Positions 9,492 to 18,456 of a DNA stretch of 41,794 nt are shown piece after piece. Where the stretch lies: contig JABDCA010000027.1 of the NCBI GenBank assembly GCA_013288345.1, positions 1 through 41,794 on the forward strand, written 5' to 3'. A program made the position numbers and the translations under genes. A model generated the notes under the pieces. The model had not been told where the DNA came from. It ran no database searches and worked only from the letters and a program-made list of their open reading frames with translations. The stretch is from Bacteroidota bacterium (lineage in GTDB: Bacteria; Bacteroidota; Bacteroidia; JABEUT01). Positions within the stretch are counted from its first letter, which is position 1, and each line of letters starts with the position of its first letter.

Positions 9492-9582
9492 TATATCTGC
9501 TTAGCCTGAAAGCCCAAATCAGAATGCTTTTAACATAAATTAATAAGAAGAGTAAAATAATTAATCGTGATGTAATTTTAAA

Positions 9583-9613
9583 AAGCCCCAGGCACTATGA
9601 AAACCGGGGGCTT
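9583..9613 (-). terminator. Hairpin terminator of the lipoprotein/porin operon
   Basis: Stem AAGCCCCaGG (9583-9592) with CCgGGGGCTT (9604-9613), one mismatch, loop CACTATGAAAA. On the minus strand it is followed by TTTTAAAATT, a fair intrinsic terminator for the gene ending at 9636. Confidence 0.8.
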
Positions 9614-9635
9614 AACCAGAACACAAAAAAACACC

Positions 9636-10436
9636 TTACTTATTTCCAATCAGGTATGTAACGCCAAGACAAATATTGAAATTTGTCAAAGGCTGTTTAT
9701 ATTCAGTTATTAGCCTTCCTATACTATTATTACGATTAGTGTTATCTATCATAAAATCAGGTTCAGAAGAGGCGTAAATACCTTGCAGATTGAGCCCCAG
9801 CCAATTATTTAACTTATAGCTAACTCCAAGTCCTGCCATATAGCCAAACGAATTAGCCGTACACCTTTGCTGATAAAAGGAGCCATCGTCAACTCCTCCG
9901 TCTTCAACGTCAACAGCAATCTGTGGGGTAGTAGCACTGGTAAATCCACCCAGTAATTTTGCTGTAACATCTAATTTATCTGAACAAGGAAATCGGAAGT
10001 ACAGGCCTGTCATGAAATTCACAATATCGTACCCACCACTTACGGTAGTTGTAATTTGGTCCACATCAAATGACTTATCATATCCGGCTGAAAGCGAATC
10101 AAGTCCATTGAATGCATAATGTGAATAACTGACGAGTCCTCCAATACCTACGTTTTTACAAAAGTACCATGCACCTTCAATACCAAAAGTACTTCCGTTG
10201 CCTGCGAAACCAGCAGATAAATTATCAGGGTTATTTGATAACCATTTGCCGGCATCACCGGTTATGTAAGAAGTATGTGTCCAATTACCCATTGAGAGGG
10301 AATACCCACCTAATAGCCCAATGAAACCATTAGTCATGGTGGAGTTGTCAGCACTTTTAGCCGGGTTGCTTGCATCCTGGGCATTTGCTCCAATATACAA
10401 CGTCAAGGCTAAAATAATAATTGATAGCTTTTTCAT
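9636..10436 (-). CDS. Outer-membrane beta-barrel protein
   Basis: A 266-residue protein with a signal peptide (KKLSIIILALTLYIGANAQ) and alternating polar/aromatic strands, for example GFIGLLGGYSLSMGNW, GIEGAWYFCKNVGIGGLVSYSHYAF and LGVTYLIGN at the C-terminus. This is the layout of small outer-membrane barrels (OmpW/OMP_b-brl-like, perhaps 8-12 strands). It is the last gene of an apparent operon, 30 nt after the lipoprotein gene, behind the second TonB receptor. An A-rich leader (AAAAACAACAAT) directly precedes the ATG. A role in uptake or in envelope adaptation is possible; there is no specific evidence. Confidence 0.75.
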   Translation of the reverse strand: MKKLSIIILALTLYIGANAQDASNPAKSADNSTMTNGFIGLLGGYSLSMGNWTHTSYITGDAGKWLSNNPDNLSAGFAGNGSTFGIEGAWYFCKNVGIGGLVSYSHYAFNGLDSLSAGYDKSFDVDQITTTVSGGYDIVNFMTGLYFRFPCSDKLDVTAKLLGGFTSATTPQIAVDVEDGGVDDGSFYQQRCTANSFGYMAGLGVSYKLNNWLGLNLQGIYASSEPDFMIDNTNRNNSIGRLITEYKQPLTNFNICLGVTYLIGNK

Positions 10437-10466
10437 ATTGTTGTTTTTAGTTTTATTAATGTTTAA

Positions 10467-11123
10467 TTATCTTACGTTTACGTTAAAGAATACATCATAG
10501 TCAATAGAACCTGGTTCACATGAGCCATTCTTTACGTTAGGCTGGTGATGTTGTACTACTTCCATCCGGCCACCTGAAACAGCAGTGTTTAGTGTGGTGA
10601 AAGTGTCTACAAACCCGACTTGCAGCGGAGGATTATTATTATCATAATCATCACGCACAATGTTTAGGTCGTTAACTAAACCAACCCCTGTCCCCTGTGT
10701 TAAAGTAAAGCAGATGAGGTGATAGTTTACCCTTTGCTCTAATTCAATTTGAACATCAACGGTAGTTGATGGGAGTTTGTTGATATTGAAATGATTGGTA
10801 TCCACCAGGGCTGTTGGAGATTTAGTTTCATCAAGTGCATATAACTTTACTGCATAGGTTGTATTTCTTGCTAAATTCAAGAATGCCTCTGATGTATCAG
10901 GCGGATTGGTTCCACTTGGGGTGAGGTCTCTCCATATACAAGTTTCTGTATCATGCGGTGCATTGTTATTAATACATTGCATAACAACTGTAGTTAAAAA
11001 TTCATTGGCAGGTGGATGAGGTGTAACCACTTGCTCTGATTTGTTACAGGACGAGGCTGTAAACATCATTCCGGCAAATGCAACTATTGCAGCACCGGTT
11101 ACATAGAACACTGATTTTTTCAT
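10467..11123 (-). CDS. TonB-receptor-associated lipoprotein
   Basis: A 218-residue lipoprotein: the N-terminus ends its hydrophobic stretch with TASSCNKSE, a plausible lipobox with Cys at about 26. The mature part resembles a Bacteroidota family, often labelled 'type 1 periplasmic binding fold superfamily', that travels with TonB receptors. Matching features, from memory, are EFLTTVVMQC near the start, NTTYAVKLYALDETKSPT in the middle, and PPLQVGF followed by VVQHHQPNVKNG and a final DYDVFFNVNVR. It lies 20 nt after the second TonB receptor gene and is preceded by the leader AAAAACAACAAC. A His pair and several Cys could bind metal, but this is inference. Confidence 0.7.
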   Translation of the reverse strand: MKKSVFYVTGAAIVAFAGMMFTASSCNKSEQVVTPHPPANEFLTTVVMQCINNNAPHDTETCIWRDLTPSGTNPPDTSEAFLNLARNTTYAVKLYALDETKSPTALVDTNHFNINKLPSTTVDVQIELEQRVNYHLICFTLTQGTGVGLVNDLNIVRDDYDNNNPPLQVGFVDTFTTLNTAVSGGRMEVVQHHQPNVKNGSCEPGSIDYDVFFNVNVR

Positions 11124-11143
11124 GTTGTTGTTTTTGATTGTTA

Positions 11144-13537
11144 TTAATTGTTTGTTATTTGTTTTGATTTACTTGAGAATACTTGAAATGGTATCCTTAT
11201 TTTTAACTGAATGTTTCTTCCCGGTTCATCAGCGTAATAGCGGAAGAAATCTAAATATTCGCGGTAGGCAGTATTAGTAATATTATTTCCCTGAATACTG
11301 ATACTCATTTCCTGGTTACCCAATGGAAGAGAAAGGCCAATGGCAGCAAAAAATAAATCATACCCATTGGGTGGAGGTACAAAATCGCTATTAAGCGGAA
11401 CCCGTGTTTGTTTTGCTACGTAGATATTTCCAAGACTGATGAATACATTCGTCAGTCTCCCTAATTTCTGCCATCTGTATTCAATCGAATTTTGAAAACG
11501 CTCTGGCGGAATTAATACCAGGTAATCATGATTTGTTAGATCATTTGCAAAAACCAATGTTATTTTAGGCTCATATTGCAAATGCTTTGTTATCCGCCAT
11601 TTTACATCAAAATCCGCCCCTTTAAAAAGCGCATCTGTTTGTGTGAAATTGAATCTTGGAAAAAAACCTTCTATGGTTTGCACCGTGGCATCAGACTTTC
11701 CGGCCTGTGGTTGCAAGTATATGTAGTTATTTATGTAGTTTACATAAACTCCAATATCAGCAAATAGCTTTTCACTTTCATAATGCAAAGAAGTATTAAA
11801 GTCGTATGACTTTTCTACCTTAAGTGTACTATCGCCAACTTCAAAAGTTGCAGTGGCTCCGTGAATCCCATAAGCGTATAATTCATATACAGATGGTGAG
11901 CGCCACCCATTACCTGCATTTGCATCAAGGCTTAACTTTTGAGATATTCTGTAAGTAACCCCGAGTGTTGCAGTTGTACTGTTGTATGTTTGGGTGTTCC
12001 TATAGGTACCTAAGGTAGTCGCATCCAACATATATTCCTGTTGCCATTTATCATCATAACGCAGTCCGCCTTCTAATAAAAGCTTATTACTTATGCTCCA
12101 TTTTTCAATAATGAACAGGCCTCCTGAATAGTTTAAATAATTAGGAATTACAGGAGCATAAGATAGGCCGGTGTATATGTTCTCCTGTGTCATAAAATCA
12201 GCGCCAATACTTCCTGTAATATGACCTATTGGATTATGCTCCCAAACCAATTCTGCCGTATGAGTAATTAACTCAAAATCATTTTCTGCTGCATTATTGA
12301 GCTGGCCTAAAGGAGAATAAGGAACCTCAAAACTATATTCTTGTCTGCTGTCATCCTGCCTGGCTAAAGTCGCTTCAAGCTTGCCGAAACTGGCATACTT
12401 TAAGAACGCAGATATTTTAACCATGTCATGAGATACGGTTTGAAAACCCCTCTGAATTTTATAGGTAAAGGCACTGTCCACTATTGGGTGGTTAAGAGCA
12501 AACAACTCAAGTAATTGGTTATAATTACCTGCAACCGTATTCCTGTTTATGCCAATTTCAGTATAAAAATGACTGTAGTATACAGTGGCTCCATAATGTT
12601 CTTTGTTATAACCAAGTGCCGCAGAATAATTCTGTTCCAGAGTTCCTGTATTATCAAGGTTGTAATCCGGTGCCTGAAGTGTTCCCGATCTGCGGTACGT
12701 TCCTTGTATACGATAACTAAGACTCGAATCACCGATAGCGCCCTGAAGTATTCCCGAACCACAATACATCCTGCTGTTGTCCATTCCTATTAAATTTATT
12801 TCTCCGCTCATGCTTTTGTTTGTCGGCAAGTCGGCTGGATCAACCAATACAACTCCTCCAATAGCATCGGAACCATACCGGATACTTGATGCTCCTTTTA
12901 CAACAGTAAGTTTTGTAGCAACAAAAGGGTCAATTTCAGGTGCGTGTTCTGTTCCCCATTGTTGGCCTTCTTGCGGAACTCCATTGTTGAGGATAAGAAT
13001 GCGGTTGCTGTATAAGCCATGTATTACAGGTTTTATAATAGTTGGGCCTGTACTTATTACATCAACTCCTGCAATGCTTTTAAGTGCATCGCCCAAAACC
13101 TCACCTCTTGTTTGCTGAAGCTGCTCACCTGATAAAGTAGTTTGATCAAGTGTTTGTACCTTTTCTTTTTCTACTTTATTACTTGTAATATTTACTTGTG
13201 TTAAATTGACATTATCCAATTTCAGGTAAATCTTTATTTTCCTGTTGGATTCTATGTCAATGAGGGTATCCACTTTAACATAGCCAATCTGAAACAATTG
13301 CAAATGATAATGACCTGGGCAGATACCATTAATGGCAAATCCCCCGTTTTTATCCGTATAAATGCCCTTTGATAATTGCAATAAATCAACAGCCACATAA
13401 AATAAGGGTTTATTGCTATCAGCGCCGGTTACAACTCCCGAAAGAGTCAGGTTGCAACTATTGGTTGATTGTGCTAATGAATTTGCGCTTATAGCGCAAC
13501 TCACTAATAGCGCAATCGCAAAAGTAGATTTGAACAT
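11144..13537 (-). CDS. TonB-dependent receptor, metal-type (second copy)
   Basis: A 797-residue outer-membrane receptor. The signal peptide is FKSTFAIALLVSCAISANSLAQ; a carboxypeptidase-regulatory domain follows (LSGVVTGADSNKPLFYVAV, DKNGGFAINGICPGHY), then the plug with IKPVIHGLYSNRILILNNG, QEGQQWGTEHAPEID and VVKGASSIRYGSDAIGGVVLVD. The barrel ends with YYADEPGRNIQLKIRIPFQVF. It shares the plug signature with the receptor at 6998-9442 but is clearly diverged. It heads the operon receptor, lipoprotein, barrel protein, and lies 101 nt after the small His/Cys-rich gene. Together these point to uptake of a transition metal; the substrate is not proven. Confidence 0.9.
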   Translation of the reverse strand: MFKSTFAIALLVSCAISANSLAQSTNSCNLTLSGVVTGADSNKPLFYVAVDLLQLSKGIYTDKNGGFAINGICPGHYHLQLFQIGYVKVDTLIDIESNRKIKIYLKLDNVNLTQVNITSNKVEKEKVQTLDQTTLSGEQLQQTRGEVLGDALKSIAGVDVISTGPTIIKPVIHGLYSNRILILNNGVPQEGQQWGTEHAPEIDPFVATKLTVVKGASSIRYGSDAIGGVVLVDPADLPTNKSMSGEINLIGMDNSRMYCGSGILQGAIGDSSLSYRIQGTYRRSGTLQAPDYNLDNTGTLEQNYSAALGYNKEHYGATVYYSHFYTEIGINRNTVAGNYNQLLELFALNHPIVDSAFTYKIQRGFQTVSHDMVKISAFLKYASFGKLEATLARQDDSRQEYSFEVPYSPLGQLNNAAENDFELITHTAELVWEHNPIGHITGSIGADFMTQENIYTGLSYAPVIPNYLNYSGGLFIIEKWSISNKLLLEGGLRYDDKWQQEYMLDATTLGTYRNTQTYNSTTATLGVTYRISQKLSLDANAGNGWRSPSVYELYAYGIHGATATFEVGDSTLKVEKSYDFNTSLHYESEKLFADIGVYVNYINNYIYLQPQAGKSDATVQTIEGFFPRFNFTQTDALFKGADFDVKWRITKHLQYEPKITLVFANDLTNHDYLVLIPPERFQNSIEYRWQKLGRLTNVFISLGNIYVAKQTRVPLNSDFVPPPNGYDLFFAAIGLSLPLGNQEMSISIQGNNITNTAYREYLDFFRYYADEPGRNIQLKIRIPFQVFSSKSKQITNN

Positions 13538-13638
13538 AGTAAAATTCTAAAGCAGTAACCGGCATTACAGCCAATTACTGGTTACAGTTAAGTTTAAAAG
13601 AGGAAAAGAGTTCCTTGTAAAATGAAACTACACGGGCA

Positions 13639-13956
13639 TTAACTTAATGTAGGAGGGCCTCGTGAGGGGAGGGAAGAAATTTTACGCAGAGCAATGTTTT
13701 GCTCGGTACTTAAGAAAAGCGTACTTATAGTAGTACGTGTAAATGCTAATTTAAAAACGGAAACTTTATCGTAAAACGGGAATTCAAAATCGCAAATCGC
13801 ACAATGGTGTTCTGCATTATGAAAATGCTTTTCTCCAATAACATGGCAATGATCATCGCCACTATGTTCAATATCGTGAACCGCTTTCTCCGTGTATGCA
13901 AAGAGAAAAATGCTTAATAAGAATAGAGAAATATATCTCCTGAAGCTTTGATTCAT
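13639..13956 (-). CDS. Small His/Cys-rich exported protein
   Basis: About 105 residues from the ATG at 13956. An N-terminal hydrophobic segment (YISLFLLSIFLFAYT) is followed by a short His-dense region containing HDIEH, DDHCH, KHFH and HHCAICDFEF, then a second part ending in SLPSRGPPTLS. The His and Cys spacing suggests metal binding. Similar small proteins with an HxC..C core and an RxPP ending are known next to TonB receptors in Bacteroidota, which supports a link to the receptor gene downstream. The promoter lies only 4 nt before the ATG, so the message may be leaderless. Function unknown. Confidence 0.75.
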   Translation of the reverse strand: MNQSFRRYISLFLLSIFLFAYTEKAVHDIEHSGDDHCHVIGEKHFHNAEHHCAICDFEFPFYDKVSVFKLAFTRTTISTLFLSTEQNIALRKISSLPSRGPPTLS

Positions 13957-13960
13957 TTTG

Positions 13961-13968
13961 CAAATATA
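13961..13968 (-). promoter_or_regulatory. Bacteroidota -7 element, His/Cys-rich gene
   Basis: TATATTTG on minus is a perfect TAnnTTTG match, followed by CAAA and the ATG. With the usual distance from this element, transcription would begin at or next to the start codon. Confidence 0.55.
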
Positions 13969-14046
13969 CAATTGTTCAACGAAAAGCCCATATAAAGTCT
14001 GATGAAGGCTAATATTTAAATAAGTTTAACAATAAAATGGATAGTA

Positions 14047-16365
14047 TTATTGGGTAATAATAATGTCATCGCGACGGTTGCGTGCATCAGTGCCATCGCC
14101 AACTATAGCTAAATGGTGTATTCCGTTGCCGGCTATATGTATCCGTTTGGCAGATATATTCCTGCGGATCAGGTAACTTGCTACTGCCTGAGCCCTTAAA
14201 TAGGACAGTTTTTTATTGTAAGCGGCACTACCTTTTGTATCGGTATTACCTTCAATTTGTATGTTGTATGTAGTATTTGTTTTTGCAAACGCAACTAAGG
14301 AATCGAGCATAGGGAAGTATTTTTTTGAAACGAGGTAGTTATTAAACCTAAAGTAAACTACCGGCATTTGTGGTAGTGCAGCATTTGTAACTATTTTAGG
14401 TGGATTTGTATTTGTTGCTGTTTTTGAACCGGGCTTTGAGTTTGGTGCAGTTTTTACACTTGCCAAAGCAGGATTGGTATATCTTCCTGACGTATCTAAA
14501 TTAATAGCAATGGCCTTTTTGGGGTTAAGGCTGTCCTTTTGCAGCTTAGTATAGGTAATAGCTTCTGTTGTGTCCTTCTCCCAAATGGTTGATGTATCAT
14601 TATAGGTATGTATAAAAGCAGATAAGGCAAGATCATTTTTTGCGTTTTTATATGCACTTGCAGTTTTTGCATCACGGTAAAAAGCATTTGCTACTGATAA
14701 GTTTTGTCCTGTATGTTCATACAGGCTATCAGTAACAAAACTTGTATTTACATATTGGTAAAGGTTATATGCATCGCACTGGTGAGGGGTAGCAACGGAA
14801 GTATAATAAGGCAAATAACCGGGCACTTTTATTTCAATCTTGTAAAAACTTTCCGGCCTTAAAGCAACAGAATACCTGCCATTTGTATCTGAATGTGCTA
14901 TATAAGTTCTTTTACGGTGCCTTGTTTCAGTAAGCGATATAGTTGCTCCCTTTACTGGTAGTTTGTTCGATACAATTTCGCCTTGCAGCATAGTGCTGTC
15001 AATACTTTCGCAGGTAAAGCTGAAAGAGTAAATATCCATATTGCCATAGCCCTGATTAATTCGTGATGAAGAGAAGAAGCCTTTTTTAATAACGGTATCG
15101 TAAGCAAAATAAATATCGTCGGCCGATGAGTTGATTGGGCTGCCCAGGTTTACAGCCTTTGACCATTTGCCATTTTCGTAAACCGATTTAAAAATATCGT
15201 AACCACCCAAACCTACATGCCCCTTCGATGAAAAGAAAAGTGTTTTGTTATCGGGCATTAAAAAAGGAGAATCTTCATCGAAAGATGTGTTGATATTGGG
15301 CCCCAGGTTTTGCGGGTCGCTCCAGGTTCCATCGCTGTTCTTATCTGATTCGTAAATATCTTTTCCCCCGTAACCGCCACTCTTTTTATCGCTCACTAAA
15401 AAAAGTTTTTTGTTGTCGTATGATACAAATACAGAAGGTATATAACGGCGTATTTGCTTTATGTTTTTACCTATCGACTCAGGTTTTGACCATACACCAT
15501 TTTGAATATGTGTCTCCCATATACGCCCACTGTGATAAATGAATAAGGTATGCCCATCGGATGTAATGGTAACACTGGCCAGGTTTTCTTCGCCTAGGGT
15601 AAATTGAAATTGTGTCGAAAACACAGTAGGTGTTTCCCAATGCCCGTCAGAATCGATATGCGAAATGAAAATATCTTCATAGTATTCATCGGTCATAAAA
15701 TCTTTTTTGCCCTTTTGGCTTGTGGGCCTGCGCGAAGTGAAAATAATAGTTGAATCGTGGTTCATTAACACCTGCGCATATTCGGCATAAGGTGTATTAA
15801 TGGCGCCTCCCATATTTTTTATGTAAAGCGGCTGTAGCTTATGCTCGAGTATATATCCTATTGAATCGGATGAGCGGTTCATAAGCCCAGGTGCATCGGT
15901 ACATATTTCAATATTATGGTTTACCTCTTCTAATATAGTTGCATCAACCCTGCTTTTAGGATCAATGTGTCTCAGGTAAATATTGAACGCTGTGATGGCT
16001 GCCTTATAGTTTTTTAATAAAGCATAACAGTTACCCATATAATAATAGGCATCAATAATGGTATCATCTACACCTGGCCCCGAGAACTTGATTGTTCGGA
16101 GAAAATAAGGTAGTGATTTTATTTTAAAAGAATCGGATAAATAATAAATGGCCCCAACCTGAAAATTGGTGTAGGCATCGGTCGAATCGATTGCCAGTGC
16201 CTGCAAATAAAATTGCTGTGCTTTTTGCAGGTGCGATTTATTGAATTCCTTATCACCTTTATCAATAAGCTTTTTAGCCGGCCCGCCATCAGCAGCAAAT
16301 AATGAACTGCATAGCAGTGTCAGCAACAAAACAATAAAAAGAGCGGTGTTGTTTTTATTCCGCAT
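14047..16365 (-). CDS. PorE-like TPR/PD40/OmpA-family protein (second of pair)
   Basis: A 772-residue exported protein (signal peptide ending SSLFAADGG). Domains in order: TPR-like helices at about 30-160, a PD40 beta-propeller at about 190-440 with repeated blocks such as YIPSVFVSYDNKKLFLVSDK and PFLMPDNKTLFFSSKG, a carboxypeptidase-like domain near 460-540 (VKGATISLTETRHRKR), a linker rich in Lys, Thr and Asn, and an OmpA_C domain at about 665-772. The OmpA part keeps the Asp of EGNTDTKGS and the Arg pair of DARNRRDD needed to hold peptidoglycan. The order equals that of PorE of the type IX secretion system, but the signal is not of lipoprotein type. It follows its paralogue by 8 nt. Confidence 0.85.
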   Translation of the reverse strand: MRNKNNTALFIVLLLTLLCSSLFAADGGPAKKLIDKGDKEFNKSHLQKAQQFYLQALAIDSTDAYTNFQVGAIYYLSDSFKIKSLPYFLRTIKFSGPGVDDTIIDAYYYMGNCYALLKNYKAAITAFNIYLRHIDPKSRVDATILEEVNHNIEICTDAPGLMNRSSDSIGYILEHKLQPLYIKNMGGAINTPYAEYAQVLMNHDSTIIFTSRRPTSQKGKKDFMTDEYYEDIFISHIDSDGHWETPTVFSTQFQFTLGEENLASVTITSDGHTLFIYHSGRIWETHIQNGVWSKPESIGKNIKQIRRYIPSVFVSYDNKKLFLVSDKKSGGYGGKDIYESDKNSDGTWSDPQNLGPNINTSFDEDSPFLMPDNKTLFFSSKGHVGLGGYDIFKSVYENGKWSKAVNLGSPINSSADDIYFAYDTVIKKGFFSSSRINQGYGNMDIYSFSFTCESIDSTMLQGEIVSNKLPVKGATISLTETRHRKRTYIAHSDTNGRYSVALRPESFYKIEIKVPGYLPYYTSVATPHQCDAYNLYQYVNTSFVTDSLYEHTGQNLSVANAFYRDAKTASAYKNAKNDLALSAFIHTYNDTSTIWEKDTTEAITYTKLQKDSLNPKKAIAINLDTSGRYTNPALASVKTAPNSKPGSKTATNTNPPKIVTNAALPQMPVVYFRFNNYLVSKKYFPMLDSLVAFAKTNTTYNIQIEGNTDTKGSAAYNKKLSYLRAQAVASYLIRRNISAKRIHIAGNGIHHLAIVGDGTDARNRRDDIIITQ

Positions 16366-16373
16366 TAAGGAAA

Positions 16374-18434
16374 CTATTTGTTTTTGTTTTCCTCGCCCCT
16401 TGGTTTTAAATTATCAGGTACAAAAGAAGGCTGTTCAATTTTAATAGGTATACTGGTACTTATAATTTTAAATTCAATACGGCGGTTCAAGGCCAGGCCT
16501 TTTTTGTTCCACGATCCGTCGGCATTCTTATTACGCGCAACAGGTTGCGTTGGTCCATAGCCCTTGGCTGTAAACCTTTTTTTGTCAATGCCCATGTTTA
16601 CAAGGTAAGCAACAACAGCATCAGCCCTTGCCTGTGATAGAGGAGTGTTTATCTTGTCGCTACCCTGTGCATCGGTATGGCCCGAAATTTCAACATTAAT
16701 GCCTGGCAACAGTTTCATCAGGTCATATACTTTCTGCAGTTCCGGTGCCGATTCAGGGCGTATCTCTGATTTGTTACTTGCAAAAAATACGTTTCTTAAA
16801 ATTATCTTTTGCCCAACACCAAGTGGGTTCAGGTCAATTGCTTCATCCAATATCTGGTACGATGTACTGTCTCTCACATCAAGGTTTTCAGAGTGGAACA
16901 TATATCCTTCTGCCTGATAAGTAATGTTATAGTTTTTACCCGATGGTAAGATGAACAAGAATTTTCCCGTTGCTGAGTTAGGGTGATAAACGCCAACCTG
17001 CTCACCGGTAGCATTATCAGTTACCACAATTTCTACATTCTGCGGTATAGTTGGTGTAGTGCTATCCATCGATGATTTAATAGTACCACGGTAAACTGTA
17101 AGTGCTTCTTGTTTCTTGCCAGGGAAACTGATACGGTAAATATCTTTTTCGCCAATGCCATTCTCTTTGTATGAAGAGTAGTATGCTCCTTTTCCGTCTG
17201 CAGTTGGGAAAAAGTAAATATCATCGCTAGGCGTATTAACGGGGTAACCCATATTTATTGGTGAGCCCCATTGTCCATTGCTGTCAAGTTCGCAGTAAAA
17301 AATATCGAAGCCACCCATAGTATTATGACCGGTACTGCTGAAGTAAAATGTTTTTCCGCCCGGGCTTATAAATGGTGCATCTTCTTCAAACTCGGTATTA
17401 ATTTTTGGCCCCATGTTTTGCGCTTTACCCCATTGCCCGTTTGGCAAAAGGCGGCTGAAATAAATATCACGGCCACCAAGCCCTCCTGGCCTGTTACTGG
17501 TAAAATAAAGAGTTTGTCCGTCGGCACTGATACTTGCACTGGGCTCCCAGTATTTCGAATCTATATTCTCATTCAGCTTTTCAGGGTCCGACCATTTGGT
17601 ACCGTTCAAATGTGTAATGTAAATATTGCCATCGTTATTACCATCGTCCCTATACATGAATATAGTTTGTCCGTCAGGTGAAATGCTGACGGTTGCAGAG
17701 TGTTTACCTAATGTATTTATAGGTGCACCAATATTATAAGCCTGGTGCCACTGCCCGTTAACGGAATTTGCCATGTATACGTTTTCATAATATTCAGCTC
17801 CGTCTTTAGGTGCGTTTATACCAACGGGCCTGCGTGATGTGAAAAATATCTGCGATTCATCAGCAGTTACAACCGGACAAAAATCGGCATAAGGTGAGTT
17901 TATACTATCTGTTAAAGGACTCACTTCCATTTTTACAGGGTTTGCCATTAATTGTTTTCCGGTAGCGCACATCTGTATAACCCTTGTAAGGCTATCGCGC
18001 ATTTCTTTATAATTTACACTGTCGAGCAACGACCTGAATTTAGTATAGTATACCGCAGCAGAATCGAACTGGTAATTGGCATGATACGCTTTTGCCAAAT
18101 CGAACAATGCATCATAAGGTGCATGTTTTTCTTTTAAGCCCGATGGGTTGTATTTTTCCGAAAGGTCAGTACATGCTTTTTGAAGATAAGGTATTGCCTT
18201 GCTTTTTTCAATAGGTGAATTAAGGTAGCACTCACCAATCTGGAACTTTACGTTATTGTTATCGCCCTGTGCAGAATCAATAGAAAGGAATAAAGGCAGA
18301 GCCTGAGCATATTGGCCGGTGCTCATTTTTGCTTCCGCTGCATCGTATTTCTTTTTAAGGTCCTGTGCCTTAATCAGCATAGGGGAGGCAAGTAGCAGTG
18401 CTAAAACAAAACCAATGATATATCTGACTTTCAT
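16374..18434 (-). CDS. PorE-like TPR/PD40/OmpA-family protein (first of pair)
   Basis: A 686-residue exported protein from the ATG at 18434, where KVRYIIGFVLALLLASPMLIKAQ forms a signal peptide; the longer reading from 18551 runs into the E2 gene. Domains: TPR-like repeats (AEAKMSTGQYAQALPLF) at 28-160, PD40 propeller at about 190-430 with blades such as EPSASISADGQTLYFTSNRPGG, a carboxypeptidase-like domain near 460-540, and OmpA_C at about 555-665 with EISGHTDAQGSDKIN and LALNRRIEFKI. Length and order fit PorE, which links the type IX secretion ring to peptidoglycan. It may serve that role or a general envelope anchor role. It follows E2 by 22 nt. Confidence 0.87.
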   Translation of the reverse strand: MKVRYIIGFVLALLLASPMLIKAQDLKKKYDAAEAKMSTGQYAQALPLFLSIDSAQGDNNNVKFQIGECYLNSPIEKSKAIPYLQKACTDLSEKYNPSGLKEKHAPYDALFDLAKAYHANYQFDSAAVYYTKFRSLLDSVNYKEMRDSLTRVIQMCATGKQLMANPVKMEVSPLTDSINSPYADFCPVVTADESQIFFTSRRPVGINAPKDGAEYYENVYMANSVNGQWHQAYNIGAPINTLGKHSATVSISPDGQTIFMYRDDGNNDGNIYITHLNGTKWSDPEKLNENIDSKYWEPSASISADGQTLYFTSNRPGGLGGRDIYFSRLLPNGQWGKAQNMGPKINTEFEEDAPFISPGGKTFYFSSTGHNTMGGFDIFYCELDSNGQWGSPINMGYPVNTPSDDIYFFPTADGKGAYYSSYKENGIGEKDIYRISFPGKKQEALTVYRGTIKSSMDSTTPTIPQNVEIVVTDNATGEQVGVYHPNSATGKFLFILPSGKNYNITYQAEGYMFHSENLDVRDSTSYQILDEAIDLNPLGVGQKIILRNVFFASNKSEIRPESAPELQKVYDLMKLLPGINVEISGHTDAQGSDKINTPLSQARADAVVAYLVNMGIDKKRFTAKGYGPTQPVARNKNADGSWNKKGLALNRRIEFKIISTSIPIKIEQPSFVPDNLKPRGEENKNK

Positions 18435-18456
18435 AAACCTGTAGTAAGTGTAAGTC

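Noticed and set aside
13538..13638. Cobalamin-type riboswitch or repressor site before the second TonB receptor
   Set aside because: Only a short imperfect inverted repeat (GTAACC at 13555-13560, GGTTAC at 13580-13585) is present; the 101 nt are too short for a cobalamin riboswitch and no known operator is matched.
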